Source of the DNA: Pyxicephalus adspersus
Lineage: Eukaryota; Chordata; Amphibia; Anura; Pyxicephalidae
Assembly: GCF_032062135.1 (NCBI RefSeq)
Contig: NC_092862.1
Location: 67,153,670 to 67,217,669, forward strand
Length of the DNA stretch: 64,000 nucleotides
Direction: 5' to 3'
The notes below the pieces were generated by a model. The model saw only the letters and a list, made by a program, of their open reading frames with translations. It searched no databases and was not told where the DNA came from. Of this stretch, positions 36,501 through 41,617 are shown in pieces. Numbering within the stretch: position 1 is the first letter of the stretch; the number at the start of each line of letters is the position of its first letter. Made by a program: the position numbers and the translations under genes.

Positions 36501-37486
36501 AAACCATGGGTCAAAGAGGACAAAGATGGCTTTCCATAAAAATAATTCACATTACATATGTCGCTTTTATCCAGATGTGATTGGTGATATGACTACTCTT
36601 CAAATATTAGTTGTATTTTGTGATGCCACCACACTGAATATTTTATATTGGATTTTAAAAGTCATGCAATCATATCAGTTGTGTAATATAAGATTTACAG
36701 TGTGCTGCTAGATCCTGTACATTTTTAGCACACAATGATAGGATGTAGGGAGTTTCCGTAGCCCAGGCTTTCTTGTAAAACATGTGTCTAAGCAGCAGTA
36801 GACAGCAGATGAGGGGAATCTCCATTTACTCAGCTCACTTACTAAAAGCATGTCAGAACACACCCTGTTAGTGTATGAGACACTGATCCTCCTTCTGTCA
36901 AACACATATATTTATGTATGTTTCTAGTTTAAAGTCCTCTATTTAATGAGGCAACCAATGACAAATAATCTTCACAAATCCCTACCAATATGAAAGATTT
37001 CCTCTTTATAGGACCTCCTGTTTATCCAGTAGGAGGCAGCAGTGGTAGGTTGCATGATCACATATAGAACCTATAACTAGTCCTACATCAGAGCTCCTAA
37101 AACTGTCTGCAAGATGCAAAAACAGTGCCATAACCAATCAGACCTGCCATTTGGGTACTTCATAGGATCAAATGCACATCTGGACATGTTGCATGGGGAC
37201 CATACATTTTCTTTCATTTGAAATATAAGAAAAATATAGTTTCTTTGGGCAACAGTTGCACATGTTCTCCAGACACTAAAACAGATGTGCTGCAATAAAC
37301 CACTGCTCATTGCTGCTGTGCACAGGCTATCCTCTAAGTATAAACCACCATGTCTAATTAACGTACAGTTTCACATAGCAGTTACATTTTGCAAAGGAAA
37401 AAGACACTTACTGTTTCTGCTCCAAAACTCCAAAAAGTGACACAGAGTATCAAAATCGTCCATAATCTTTTCACCAAGCCTTCCAT
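1039..37486 (-). CDS. TNFRSF11A: TNFRSF11A (RANK), receptor for RANKL; exons 1-9 of a gene cut by the left edge
   Basis: Joined minus-strand exons: 37412-37486, 10771-10837, 10544-10669, 7597-7740, 6310-6403, 4840-4928, 4387-4488, 2238-2290, 1039-1615. All junctions keep frame and give 442 residues before the missing last exon. Seen: signal peptide (1-25), four cysteine-rich repeats (about 29-191), one membrane span (202-225), and a cytoplasmic tail with PTEDEY at 294-299. Family knowledge: RANK is a type I membrane receptor of the TNF receptor superfamily. On binding RANKL it recruits TRAF6 and activates NF-kB and MAPK, driving osteoclast formation and roles in bone and lymphoid tissue. Motifs [17 protein letters not shown]-like cysteine spacing and PTEDEYMD match mammalian RANK rather than other family members, and the neighbour RELCH supports the identity. 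Exon 9 codes 192 residues, shorter than I recall for human exon 9. Identity is very sure; exact splice edges are by inspection. Confidence 0.95.
1469..1486 (-). other. TNFRSF11A: TRAF6-binding motif PTEDEY in the RANK tail
   Basis: Residues 294-299 of the assembled protein read PTEDEY, followed by MD. Mammalian RANK has the same PTEDEY core, used in structural work on TRAF6 recognition. Its exact retention in an otherwise diverged tail implies strong purifying selection on TRAF6 recruitment. Confidence 0.88.
1616..2237 (-). other. TNFRSF11A intron 8
   Basis: 622 bp. Contains an interrupted TA/TATC microsatellite at about 1886-1941; otherwise nothing recognised. Confidence 0.8.
1886..1941. 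repeat. Interrupted TATA/TATC microsatellite
   Basis: Alternating TATATATCTATATA blocks in RANK intron 8. Confidence 0.9.
2238..2290 (-). CDS. TNFRSF11A: TNFRSF11A exon 8: short juxtamembrane exon
   Basis: A 53-base exon between acceptor TTCTGGTATAG and donor GTAATG encodes [17 protein letters not shown] after a split alanine codon. It resembles the mammalian exon 8 pattern (A)xxWxWxNExxxxLxGxxE. It is too short for simple ORF calling and was found by phase and similarity, so it is slightly less certain than the ectodomain exons. Confidence 0.85.
2291..4386 (-). other. TNFRSF11A intron 7
   Basis: About 2.1 kb. Its main content is the hAT-type element at 3402-4243. Sequence near 2490-2770 resembles worn frog MITE ends (GGGCTATTTATAAAGCAG and CTTTAAAGTAGGACT) but I could not set boundaries. 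Confidence 0.75.
3402..4243. mobile_element. Non-autonomous hAT transposon with 8-bp TSD
   Basis: Ends CAGGGGTGTCAAACTC and, as reverse complement, CAGGAGTTTCAAACTC, a typical hAT terminus. Flanks are TAGTAGAT (394-401 of the 3 kb block, i.e. 3394-3401) and GAGTAGAT (4244-4251), an 8-bp duplication with one mismatch. 842 bp, no transposase reading frame seen. The CG-richer 3' half (about 3890-4200) holds short internal inverted copies. Confidence 0.8.
4387..4488 (-). CDS. TNFRSF11A: TNFRSF11A exon 7: transmembrane segment
   Basis: Acceptor CTTATCTTACAG and donor GTATGT bound 102 bases. They encode PQ, then a run of about 24 hydrophobic residues starting [19 protein letters not shown], then [10 protein letters not shown]. 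The two lysines after the span fit the stop-transfer signal of a type I protein. This exon places the membrane span at residues 202-225. Confidence 0.93.
4840..4928 (-). CDS. TNFRSF11A: TNFRSF11A exon 6: repeat 4 and start of stalk
   Basis: Acceptor CATCCAACAG and donor GTGTGT bound 89 bases encoding [20 protein letters not shown] followed by GPIPKGLLN. This closes the fourth cysteine-rich repeat and begins the stalk before the membrane. NLS and NCS (across the exon junction) are possible N-glycosylation sites. The donor GTGTGT is weaker than the others in this gene. Confidence 0.9.
4929..6309 (-). other. TNFRSF11A intron 5
   Basis: About 1.4 kb, AT-rich. A repeat edge of the TTAAAGTGAACCT type starts near 5261; nothing else recognised. 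Confidence 0.7.
6310..6403 (-). CDS. TNFRSF11A: TNFRSF11A exon 5: repeat 3-4 boundary
   Basis: Acceptor TTTCCATAG and donor GTAAGT bound 94 bases. The reading is (V)[18 protein letters not shown] then [12 protein letters not shown], close to NKDTVCKPCxAGYFSxxxSSTxxCxPWTN of mammals. Phase is 1 in and 2 out; the split codon at the end forms asparagine with exon 6. Confidence 0.93.
6404..7596 (-). other. TNFRSF11A intron 4
   Basis: About 1.2 kb. A segment at 7130-7200 (GATGCTGGGGCATTTTCTAC) looks like dispersed repeat sequence. No further coding or RNA feature seen. Confidence 0.65.
7597..7740 (-). CDS. TNFRSF11A: TNFRSF11A exon 4: repeats 2-3
   Basis: Acceptor TTTCTGATAG and donor GTAAGT bound 144 bases encoding [19 protein letters not shown], then [19 protein letters not shown] and PPAFGVQVP. 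The sequence around CxCTxGYHxxxxxxxCxxNTxCxPxxG aligns with mammalian RANK. NRT is a candidate N-glycosylation site close to the NST site of the mammalian protein. Confidence 0.94.
7741..10543 (-). other. TNFRSF11A intron 3
   Basis: About 2.8 kb. Holds a poly-A-tailed interspersed repeat at about 9190-9503. At 10,300-10,500, next to exon 3, there is a stretch with recurring TGCAGTGCATTCAACTCATT-like blocks that looks like a MITE. The remainder is unremarkable. Confidence 0.65.
9190..9503 (+). mobile_element. Poly-A-tailed interspersed repeat (CGACACATTTCGCCG type)
   Basis: The plus strand contains TAGCCCGACACATTTCGCCG then GGCTTTCTCAGGGGATGTG and ends in 38 As (9466-9503). The reverse reading matches the block at 21,640-21,690 (CCTGGGGAAACCC, then GAAACGCGTCGGG), so both belong to one dispersed anuran-type family. 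The family name is unknown to me and the 5' limit is approximate. Confidence 0.5.
10544..10669 (-). CDS. TNFRSF11A: TNFRSF11A exon 3: end of repeat 1 and repeat 2
   Basis: Acceptor TTTATTTCAG and donor GTAAAT bound 126 bases. They encode [15 protein letters not shown], then [18 protein letters not shown] and ALHMVCDA. CGPxEYxxxWNxxxKC is a RANK hallmark and gives this exon the strongest single match to mammalian RANK. The exon 2/3 intron is only 101 bp, whereas intron 1 is over 26 kb. Confidence 0.95.
10771..10837 (-). CDS. TNFRSF11A: TNFRSF11A exon 2: start of cysteine-rich repeat 1
   Basis: Acceptor CACTTTAG and donor GTATGT flank 67 bases that read [12 protein letters not shown] then [10 protein letters not shown]. 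The paired cysteines and CCxKCEPG signature match the start of the first TNFR repeat of mammalian RANK (CxxxKxYEHxxxCCNKCEPG). Enters in phase 0 and leaves one base for a glycine codon finished in exon 3. Confidence 0.93.
10838..12423 (-). other. TNFRSF11A intron 1, 3' part
   Basis: AT-rich sequence with no gene, RNA or recognisable transposon end. Confidence 0.6.
12424..13945 (+). pseudogene. L1/Tx1-type LINE, 5'-truncated ORF2 remnant
   Basis: Reading-frame pieces (12454-12897 and 13172-13360) carry L1 ORF2 C-terminal sequence. KMNVLPRF at the start and [34 protein letters not shown] then WERELNI and [16 protein letters not shown] later are recognised. A worn copy of the C-rich motif ([22 protein letters not shown]) follows at about 13,385-13,440. 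Frameshifts and stops break the frame. The 3' end is an A-rich tail near 13,925-13,950. It sits sense (+), opposite to RANK. An ancient copy related to the element at 24,486. Confidence 0.85.
13946..15079 (-). other. TNFRSF11A intron 1 stretch
   Basis: No feature recognised. Confidence 0.55.
15090..15345. mobile_element. Palindromic MITE, copy A
   Basis: Left arm GACTGGAGAAGAAAGACTTT through TCATGGGGGAACT. Right arm GGTTCTCCCATGATAGTTTA through TCCAGTCTTGGAGAGCTTTA. The arms are long imperfect inverted repeats around a short centre with AAATAGCAAATGTGTT. Same family as 33,200-33,418 and the partial copy at 45,155-45,250. Confidence 0.7.
15346..17581 (-). other. TNFRSF11A intron 1 stretch
   Basis: GT-rich patch at about 15,840-15,905 (GTGTGTGTTTAG, TGTGTGTAATGTGTGTG); otherwise nothing recognised. 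Confidence 0.55.
17582..17816. mobile_element. MITE with AGGCTATGTTCAG ends
   Basis: Left end AGGCTATGTTCAGAC and reverse-complemented right end AGGCTATATTCAGGC are terminal inverted repeats. About 235 bp, no coding capacity. Superfamily not determined because no clear TSD was seen. Confidence 0.6.
18761..19049. mobile_element. MITE with 24-bp near-perfect TIRs (TTTCCCCGATGATAAG)
   Basis: The 24-base left end at 18761-18784 matches the reverse complement of 19026-19049 with one mismatch; the shared core is TGTTTCCCCGATGATAAG. Internal sequence repeats AAATAAGCC/AAATAAGAC motifs. The GTTTCCCCGAxxATAAGAC terminus is widespread in tetrapod genomes. About 289 bp, non-coding. Confidence 0.8.
19050..20044 (-). 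other. TNFRSF11A intron 1 stretch
   Basis: A repeat edge of TTTTAAAGTGAACCTGATC type at about 19,914; otherwise nothing recognised. Confidence 0.5.
20045..20334. mobile_element. hAT-type fragment ending CCAAAAGGTTGAGGACCACTG
   Basis: The right end, reverse-complemented, starts CAGTGGTCCTCAACC, a classic hAT terminus. The interior has CGATGGGAGAGTGGGCC and GGTCCGGAGTCCGTAAATT. The left end is missing. Homologous to 22,865-23,180. Confidence 0.7.
20375..20626 (+). mobile_element. SINE-like tail with poly-A
   Basis: TAGAGTTCTATTGGGCAGGG then TGTCATCTGCAACCCCTAG then GTGCTTTATAAA and a poly-A of about 15. It resembles the 3' half of frog tRNA-derived SINEs, such as the one at 52,965-53,310. The head is degenerate. 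Confidence 0.5.
20640..20975. repeat. Unnamed dispersed repeat segment
   Basis: Moderately GC-rich segment with TTGCTGGGATACTACAGGCA then ATGCTGGATGCCAGTC. It looks like transposon sequence, judged from composition and phrase style only. No ends found. Confidence 0.3.
21600..22030 (+). repeat. Dispersed repeat with GAAACGCGTCGGG motif
   Basis: CCCCTGGGGAAACCCGGTAT then GGGCTGAAACGCGTCGGGTG followed by a less conserved stretch and an 18-20 base T run near 22,010. It shares a core with the reverse strand of 9,385-9,440. Confidence 0.5.
22572..22864. mobile_element. hAT-like MITE with weak inverted ends
   Basis: The left end ACCAGCCCTTCTCAGC and the reverse complement of the right end, GCCAGTGCCTCTCAACC, are diverged inverted repeats. 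GGTAACCCTTA near the left end matches the reverse complement of CTTAGGGTTCTCC near the right. About 290 bp, non-coding. Confidence 0.55.
22865..23180. mobile_element. hAT-type fragment, second copy, with internal hairpin
   Basis: Same family as 20,045-20,334 (GCGGACCATGTCTCCCATAT, AGTCCGGAGTCTGTGCATTT). It contains perfect 17-bp inverted arms at 23024-23040 and 23051-23067 (CCCACTCTCCCATCACA and its complement) with a 10-base loop. Inserted beside the MITE ending at 22,864. Confidence 0.65.
23498..23591. other. Perfect 25-bp hairpin in RANK intron 1
   Basis: Arms 23506-23530 and 23554-23578 are exact reverse complements (core TATGAGGATAGAAATGCACA) separated by a 23-base loop. Outer arms 23498-23505 (AACTGAGG) and 23584-23591 (CCTCAGTT) pair after a 5-base bulge. 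Stem length and loop size are in the range of a pre-miRNA or a very young foldback element. Confidence 0.85.
24486..25271 (+). pseudogene. L1-like ORF2 C-terminal fragment
   Basis: One open frame of 261 codons from the truncation point to TGA. Recognised: [47 protein letters not shown], then the cysteine motif [20 protein letters not shown] typical of L1 ORF2 C termini. The endonuclease and reverse-transcriptase domains are missing because of 5' truncation, so the copy cannot move by itself. No internal stop or frameshift was seen. Confidence 0.9.
24486..25700 (+). mobile_element. L1/Tx1-type LINE insertion, 5'-truncated, with TSD
   Basis: Flanked by exact 10-bp target-site duplications AGGAAGGTGA (24476-24485 and 25701-25710) and ending in A-rich AATAAAAAATAAATAAA plus poly-A (to 25,700). 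That is the full signature of target-primed reverse transcription. It contains the 3' part of ORF2 and a 3'UTR with C and T runs. Inserted sense (+), antisense to RANK, in its intron 1. Relatively young judging from its open frame and exact TSD. Confidence 0.92.
25711..31526 (-). other. TNFRSF11A intron 1, repeat-poor 5.8 kb
   Basis: No recognisable transposon ends, exons or RNA genes on either strand. Short (ATGTAA)n patch at about 28,811-28,830. It could contain enhancers; sequence alone does not show them. Confidence 0.5.
31527..31659. mobile_element. Foldback MITE (ATTTATAAAACAGGGAATC ends)
   Basis: The left end ATTTATAAAACAGGGAATC is matched exactly by the reverse complement of the right end (GATTCCCTGTTTTATAAAT). 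Subterminal TTCCCTCAAACATTCCCT pairs with AGGGAATGTTTGATGAATC. 133 bp, nearly all in the stem. Confidence 0.8.
32725..32985. repeat. Degenerate minisatellite (ACACAAACATACACAG / TGTACTGTAC)
   Basis: About six irregular copies of a 35-45 bp unit with ACACAAACATACACAG followed by CTGTACTGTACAT-like sequence, in RANK intron 1. Confidence 0.75.
33200..33418. mobile_element. Palindromic MITE, copy B
   Basis: Outer arms CCTGATTTAGGAAAGCTTTG and, on the other side, GAAAGCTTTTTGAAAATCAGG are inverted. Inner arms ATCATGGGGAACCATGG and TTGGTTCTTCCATGATGG follow. The centre has TTTGCTAACTAAAAGCAAATG. Related to 15,090-15,345. Confidence 0.75.
33419..37411 (-). other. TNFRSF11A intron 1, 5' part
   Basis: Mostly unremarkable. 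A repeat edge TTTAAAGTGGGACTAAAG starts near 36,146. A block at 35,840-35,870 (GAAATGTGTCGAAC) is a worn relative of the GAAACGCGTCGG repeats. No alternative first exon recognised. Confidence 0.5.
37412..37486 (-). CDS. TNFRSF11A: TNFRSF11A exon 1: start codon and signal peptide
   Basis: Encodes 25 residues starting [19 protein letters not shown] and ending GAET, with a basic n-region and hydrophobic core typical of a signal peptide. It is followed by a GTAAGTG donor in phase 0. The ATG at 37486 has a strong Kozak context (A at -3, G at +4). Another in-frame ATG lies 12 bases upstream at 37498 in a weak context (T at -3, A at +4) and would add MTRS. I chose 37486 for context, but 37498 cannot be excluded. 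Confidence 0.85.
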
Positions 37487-37533
37487 GCTTCTAGTCATTA
37501 AATGGTAGCTGATTCCAGTGTTCAATAGCCTTT

Positions 37534-37719
37534 CTCTGTCCTTTAGATGATCTGTTCACTCTTCTGTCTGGGGGTGATCTGAAATATGATCAACTTTCTG
37601 TCCTGGGGGTGACCTGGTAACCTCTGTGTCCTGGGGGTGATCCGTTCACCTCTCTGTCCTGGGGGTGATCCCTCTCTGTCCTGGGGGTGATCTGTTCCTC
37701 TCTCTGTCCTGGGGTGATC
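37534..37719. repeat. Short tandem array at the RANK 5' end (TCTCTGTCCTGGGGGTGATC unit)
   Basis: Six good copies of a unit like TCTCTGTCCTGGGGGTGATC start at 37563, 37597, 37623, 37651, 37673 and 37701. A worn copy lies near 37534-37552. Spacing varies (22-34 bp), so the array is irregular. It lies 50-230 bp upstream of the RANK start codon, so it is in the 5'UTR or core promoter. On the minus strand each copy reads GATCACCCCCAGGACAGA. Confidence 0.9.
37599..37660 (-). promoter_or_regulatory. Cluster of nuclear-receptor half-sites upstream of RANK (candidate)
   Basis: On the gene strand the half-sites are AGGACA (37655-37660), AGGTGA (37646-37651), AGGACA (37627-37632), AGGTTA (37618-37623), AGGTCA (37610-37615) and AGGACA (37599-37604). 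They form direct repeats with spacings 3 (AGGACA gag AGGTGA), 3, 2 and 5. DR3 is the vitamin D receptor/RXR arrangement and DR5 the retinoic acid receptor arrangement. AGGACA is one half of the known rat osteocalcin vitamin D element. Function is inference; the sites partly arise because the repeat unit itself contains AGGACA. Confidence 0.4.
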
Positions 37720-38876
37720 TGTGTGTGCTCCAGCCAGTCTGTAAAGTCTGTCCTCACCCTTTTAATGACAGGAATAAGAGTTCCAACTATTCCCTTTTAT
37801 GCTGCCACAATCTCAGAATGTACTCCAGTCCTGACACAGAGCTGTGGTCATTCCCAGTCCTCATTTTTCTAAATCAAATTATTCCAAGCACTCCTCTTGA
37901 CTTCTTCCTTCACCCACAATGTCCTTTCATGCAGTCAGTCACTGGAAACTGTCCCAAACGCCTGCTGATGGGACTTTGGGTTGTATCTTGTGTCTGTGCA
38001 ATACTTCCCTCTGTGTGTGGCTCCTGCATACTTTGCTATGTTCCCAGATGTGGAGCCAGCCCCCTACTCCTCCCATACACTGGCTGCACACAGCCTGGAG
38101 ACACAGCCATGGCATTCACTCATATACAGCTTCAGCTTTGCTAGACTCTGAAGGCTTTTTTAGGATTCATGATTCATATTAAGATGTCATAATTTAAGGT
38201 ACAATAGATGGCATGCGGACAATTATTTTAAGCAACCCTGTTGCTAGAAAATAGGATACATTTTTTAAAGCAGAACTCTAGCCATAACAAAGCATAATAA
38301 AGAAGAATCATATAAAAAGGAATGTAACAATTCCAGCTTTTGTTGAGATATTCTGATTTTTTTTCAGAGAGTTCAAAGTACTTTTTCTGTCACTAGATGC
38401 TGATGACTGGTATCATTCTGGCCAAATCATATGGTGGTCCTGGAACTGCCACAGCCTGTAACTGGACAATGAAAATAGACACAGCGATGAGCTCATCTCT
38501 CATTCTACTCTCTTGTTCTATCAGTATACTTCTTGCCAGCTTATTACCTGACTGGCTCCTTCTTCATATTAGACTCCATCTCTACTATACAAGGACAGTA
38601 GATGATAACGCCAGATCAAATTCAGGTATTTACACTGCTTCCATTTGAATAAAATACATTTAATAATGTATTAAAGTGTATCTGTAGCCAAAATATTTTT
38701 ATTCTTCCAAAAAAATTTTAAGAGAAATTTTTATTGTTAAAAGCAAGAAAAATATATATTTACATTTGCTATAGACAAAAGCACACTCGGGTCCTATCAA
38801 CTGAGGTTTAACATAAGTGGCACCTGGCCACAGAAGATACTTCATCTTCATGACCTGCTACTGTCTGGAATCTGGA
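37720..38876 (-). other. 5' flank of TNFRSF11A
   Basis: Locally less AT-rich to about 38,140, with open frames that look like chance. A repeat edge TTTTTAAAGCAGAACTCTAG starts near 38,263. No CpG island seen. Confidence 0.5.
37793..37801 (-). promoter_or_regulatory. Possible TATA-like box for TNFRSF11A
   Basis: CATAAAAGG on the minus strand, about 310 bp upstream of the start codon. If used, transcription would start near 37,765-37,770 and the tandem half-site array would be in the 5'UTR. A second AT element, TTAAAAGG, lies near 37,758-37,765. This is a weak pattern-only call, and TNFR genes often lack a TATA box. Confidence 0.25.
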
Positions 38877-39295
38877 ATAACAGAGTGCAAAGATTCACTG
38901 TAGGTAACACAGAGTGCAGGGGACAGGAGTAAGTAACACAGAGTTCACATGTCATAACTAAGTGACTCGGAGTGCAGAAGTCAGTAGTATGTAACACAGA
39001 CTGGGGAGGTTGGTGGTATGTAACACAGAGTACATAGGGCAGGGGTAAGTAATGCATAGTACATGAGACAGAAGGATATGTCTCATGTACTATGCACATG
39101 AGATGTACTCATGTACTATGCACATATGCACATGCAGAATGCATAGGACAGAAGTATGTAATGTAGGGTGAAGAGGTCAGCAGAATATAAAGAAGAGTGC
39201 AGAAGTCAGTAATATGTAACAAAAAGTGCAGTAGTGTGTAATGCAAAGTGGAGAGGTCAGTAGTGTGTAATGTAAGGTGCAGGGGTCCCAAGCTA
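38877..39295. repeat. Minisatellite, GTAACACAGAGTGCAGGGG unit
   Basis: About 12 degenerate copies of a 30-36 bp unit of the form GTAACACAGAGTGCAGGGG followed by TCAGTAGTAT. Located 1.4 kb upstream of RANK. The middle of the array has been replaced by a perfect hairpin and its partial copies (39,053-39,120). Confidence 0.85.
39053..39096. other. Perfect 18-bp hairpin inside the minisatellite
   Basis: Arms 39053-39070 (TGCATAGTACATGAGACA) and 39079-39096 are exact reverse complements with an 8-base loop. A further partial copy of one arm (CATGTACTATGCACAT) follows at about 39,110-39,124. Confidence 0.85.
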
Positions 39296-40589
39296 GTAAG
39301 AAAAGTCTGATGAAAACTATATGAATTGCCTGATTGCCCAGGGGCAGTGACTACTTATGATGAAGCAAGGGGATCAGCAAGATAACCAGGCAGCTAGAAT
39401 TACCAAAACAAAAAATGGCAATGGCAGCCTTTATGTTTCCCTTGTGTCAGGTTCTTTTCAATACTTATCAGCTACAGTGTCACACAGTTGGCTCTATTTA
39501 ACTAAAGATCATCTTTGTGTTCCATTTCCACTTTGATCACAAACACCAGTCCAAGCTAAACATACTCAGCACACCTCTGGAAATCCCCAGTGTCACAACG
39601 TGATAATGGATTGATCAGAGCAGATAGTGGTGTGTATGAGGGATAAAGGCTGTGTGTTTATATGTTGGCATGAACTCCTCCATGAAAAAGGAAGAATTAG
39701 ATCTGTTAATTAAATCAATTTGCAGAGTCAAAATAGAATTTAAATAAATCATGGAATGCTGATAATTGCATGCTGTCAAAATGTATTTGCAAAAGGAGCC
39801 AGTATTAAAATGAAGTAAGCTTTGAACTAGTCTTCAAAAGGGTGTAACAAAAATTATAAATGTCCTAAAAATTGCTACACAGGCTGCCTGTGTGGTCTGT
39901 GATGTTTATGAGCTATATACATGCTGGTGATCAGTGATTGATTATTGTAAAATAGTAACCCTAAACTGACAATCAAAAACTACTCACTGGAATGCAGGAG
40001 CAACTAACACTAAAAGTGGAGAGCAGCTCCCATAGATTCCACTGTGATCATGATGGCCTCTTTTAAAAAGTGATAATCACAGGGTTTAAAATAAACAACA
40101 CTGTTCTCTATTGCAGTGATTCTCAACCACTGTTCTGCAGCAGACTAGGATGTCATGAAAACGCTTCAGCTGTGCCATGGGAAATTAGCCAAGTCAGGGG
40201 AGGATTGCCATTGTCATATGAGTGATCTCAGCCCTGGCTCAGTTCTGCCCTGCTGGTAACAAGCAGTCCGGCTGCTACATTTATTGGGATGCTGGGGATG
40301 TCTTTCTGTGTGTAAAGGCTCCATGTAACAGAGGGGAGGGAAGCAGAGAGGGTAGTCTGAGGTGAGCAGTGCTGGGTGGCTAAATCAGTTCAGGCTCGGG
40401 GGTCAGGATTTAATTACCGAGATACCTTTGTACAAATTAGCAGTTCTTTTTCTTGTGCAGCACCTCATTCTCCTATGACAGGTAAACTGTAGCTTTCCTG
40501 TAGTGCAATGTCTGTGCAATGTTCTGCCATTTAATGTCTCATTTGCTTCAGTCACTTCTGTGTTATACTCAGGATATAGATAAATAAAT

Positions 40590-40673
40590 AAATGTTTAGC
40601 ATTTTTATTGTTGGTAGATCATTTTGACATTTAAAATGTAGCTTGCAAGCTAAAAAAGTGTGGGCACCCCTGC
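40590..40673. repeat. hAT-type terminus, copy 1 of 2
   Basis: Reverse complement starts CAGGGGTGCCCACACTTTTT. The same end recurs at 41,528-41,617 with about 90% identity by eye, including the inner TTTGCTAGCAT-like and GTTGGTAGATCATTTTGAC blocks. Confidence 0.65.
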
Positions 40674-41527
40674 CATAGTTCCTGGCTTGTGGTAGCACAG
40701 AACCCATAGTGTGACAAAGGAATACAGAGGCTGCTCTCTCTCTCTGCGCTCCGTCTCTGCACTCTCTTTGGTTGGGTGAGTCCTATTGCACCTTGGCTAG
40801 AACTTCTTTTTATGTATATTCTTATAAATTGAAGGCATTTACATCTTTCCCTGTATCAGTGTCTTGATTTCTAGTGGTTGTTAAAAGTCTAACTTTCAGG
40901 GGATGTAAAAACACACTCCTTTTTTGGGGAGCGGCTGCTACATGTCACCTGACAATTATTTGGCAAAGGCTTTAAAGCTGCCTAATTTTTTTCTAGCATT
41001 TTTACTCAGATCAATATTTGGGTATGACATGTTACTGGGTACTGAAGAAACCATGCACCATTTTCAAAATATACCTAACTGGAATAGAGATTTACATTAA
41101 CAGACTGAAGAATGAAGAGTGCAAAAATATACCTACTTAAATATGACACAGTTTGCTCAAAATGTGTTGCACTCTATTATTTTAAAGCTTAGCAGTTTTT
41201 TAGCAAGTCCTGTGATACAAATGGTAATTTCCGGATGTGGCATGTGTAATTTTGTTGAATTAAATGTGGAAGTCCTATGTTACACCTATGCACAGCTAGT
41301 GGAGTGATTGGGCTAATAATACATAAAACTATTTGAGCCAGGAGTTTGCTGCACATGTGCATTTGTTTTTTGATATATAAAGTGAACTTTAATCCGCAAA
41401 AGCATCATTTTAAAGCGGAACTAAAATAATAATAAAAAAAAAAGAATTGTATTGTGCCATACATGTTTATGCTGTTATATAAGGTAAACAATATGTATTT
41501 TAAACATAAGGTATACTCTAAATAAAG

Positions 41528-41617
41528 ATATGTTTAGCATTTTTATTGTTGGTAGATCATTTTGACTTGGTCATTTTAAAAGTAGCTTGCAAGCCAAAAA
41601 AGTGTGGGCACCCCTGA
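41528..41617. repeat. hAT-type terminus, copy 2 of 2
   Basis: Second copy of the end described at 40,590-40,673, with a short insertion (TTGGTCATTT). Preceded near 41,408 by a TTTTAAAGCGGAACTAAAA repeat edge. Confidence 0.65.

Noticed and set aside
37665..38144. 159-residue plus-strand frame upstream of RANK
   Set aside because: Starts inside the tandem array and has low-complexity Ser/Cys/Leu composition; looks like a chance frame in the RANK 5' flank, on the opposite strand.
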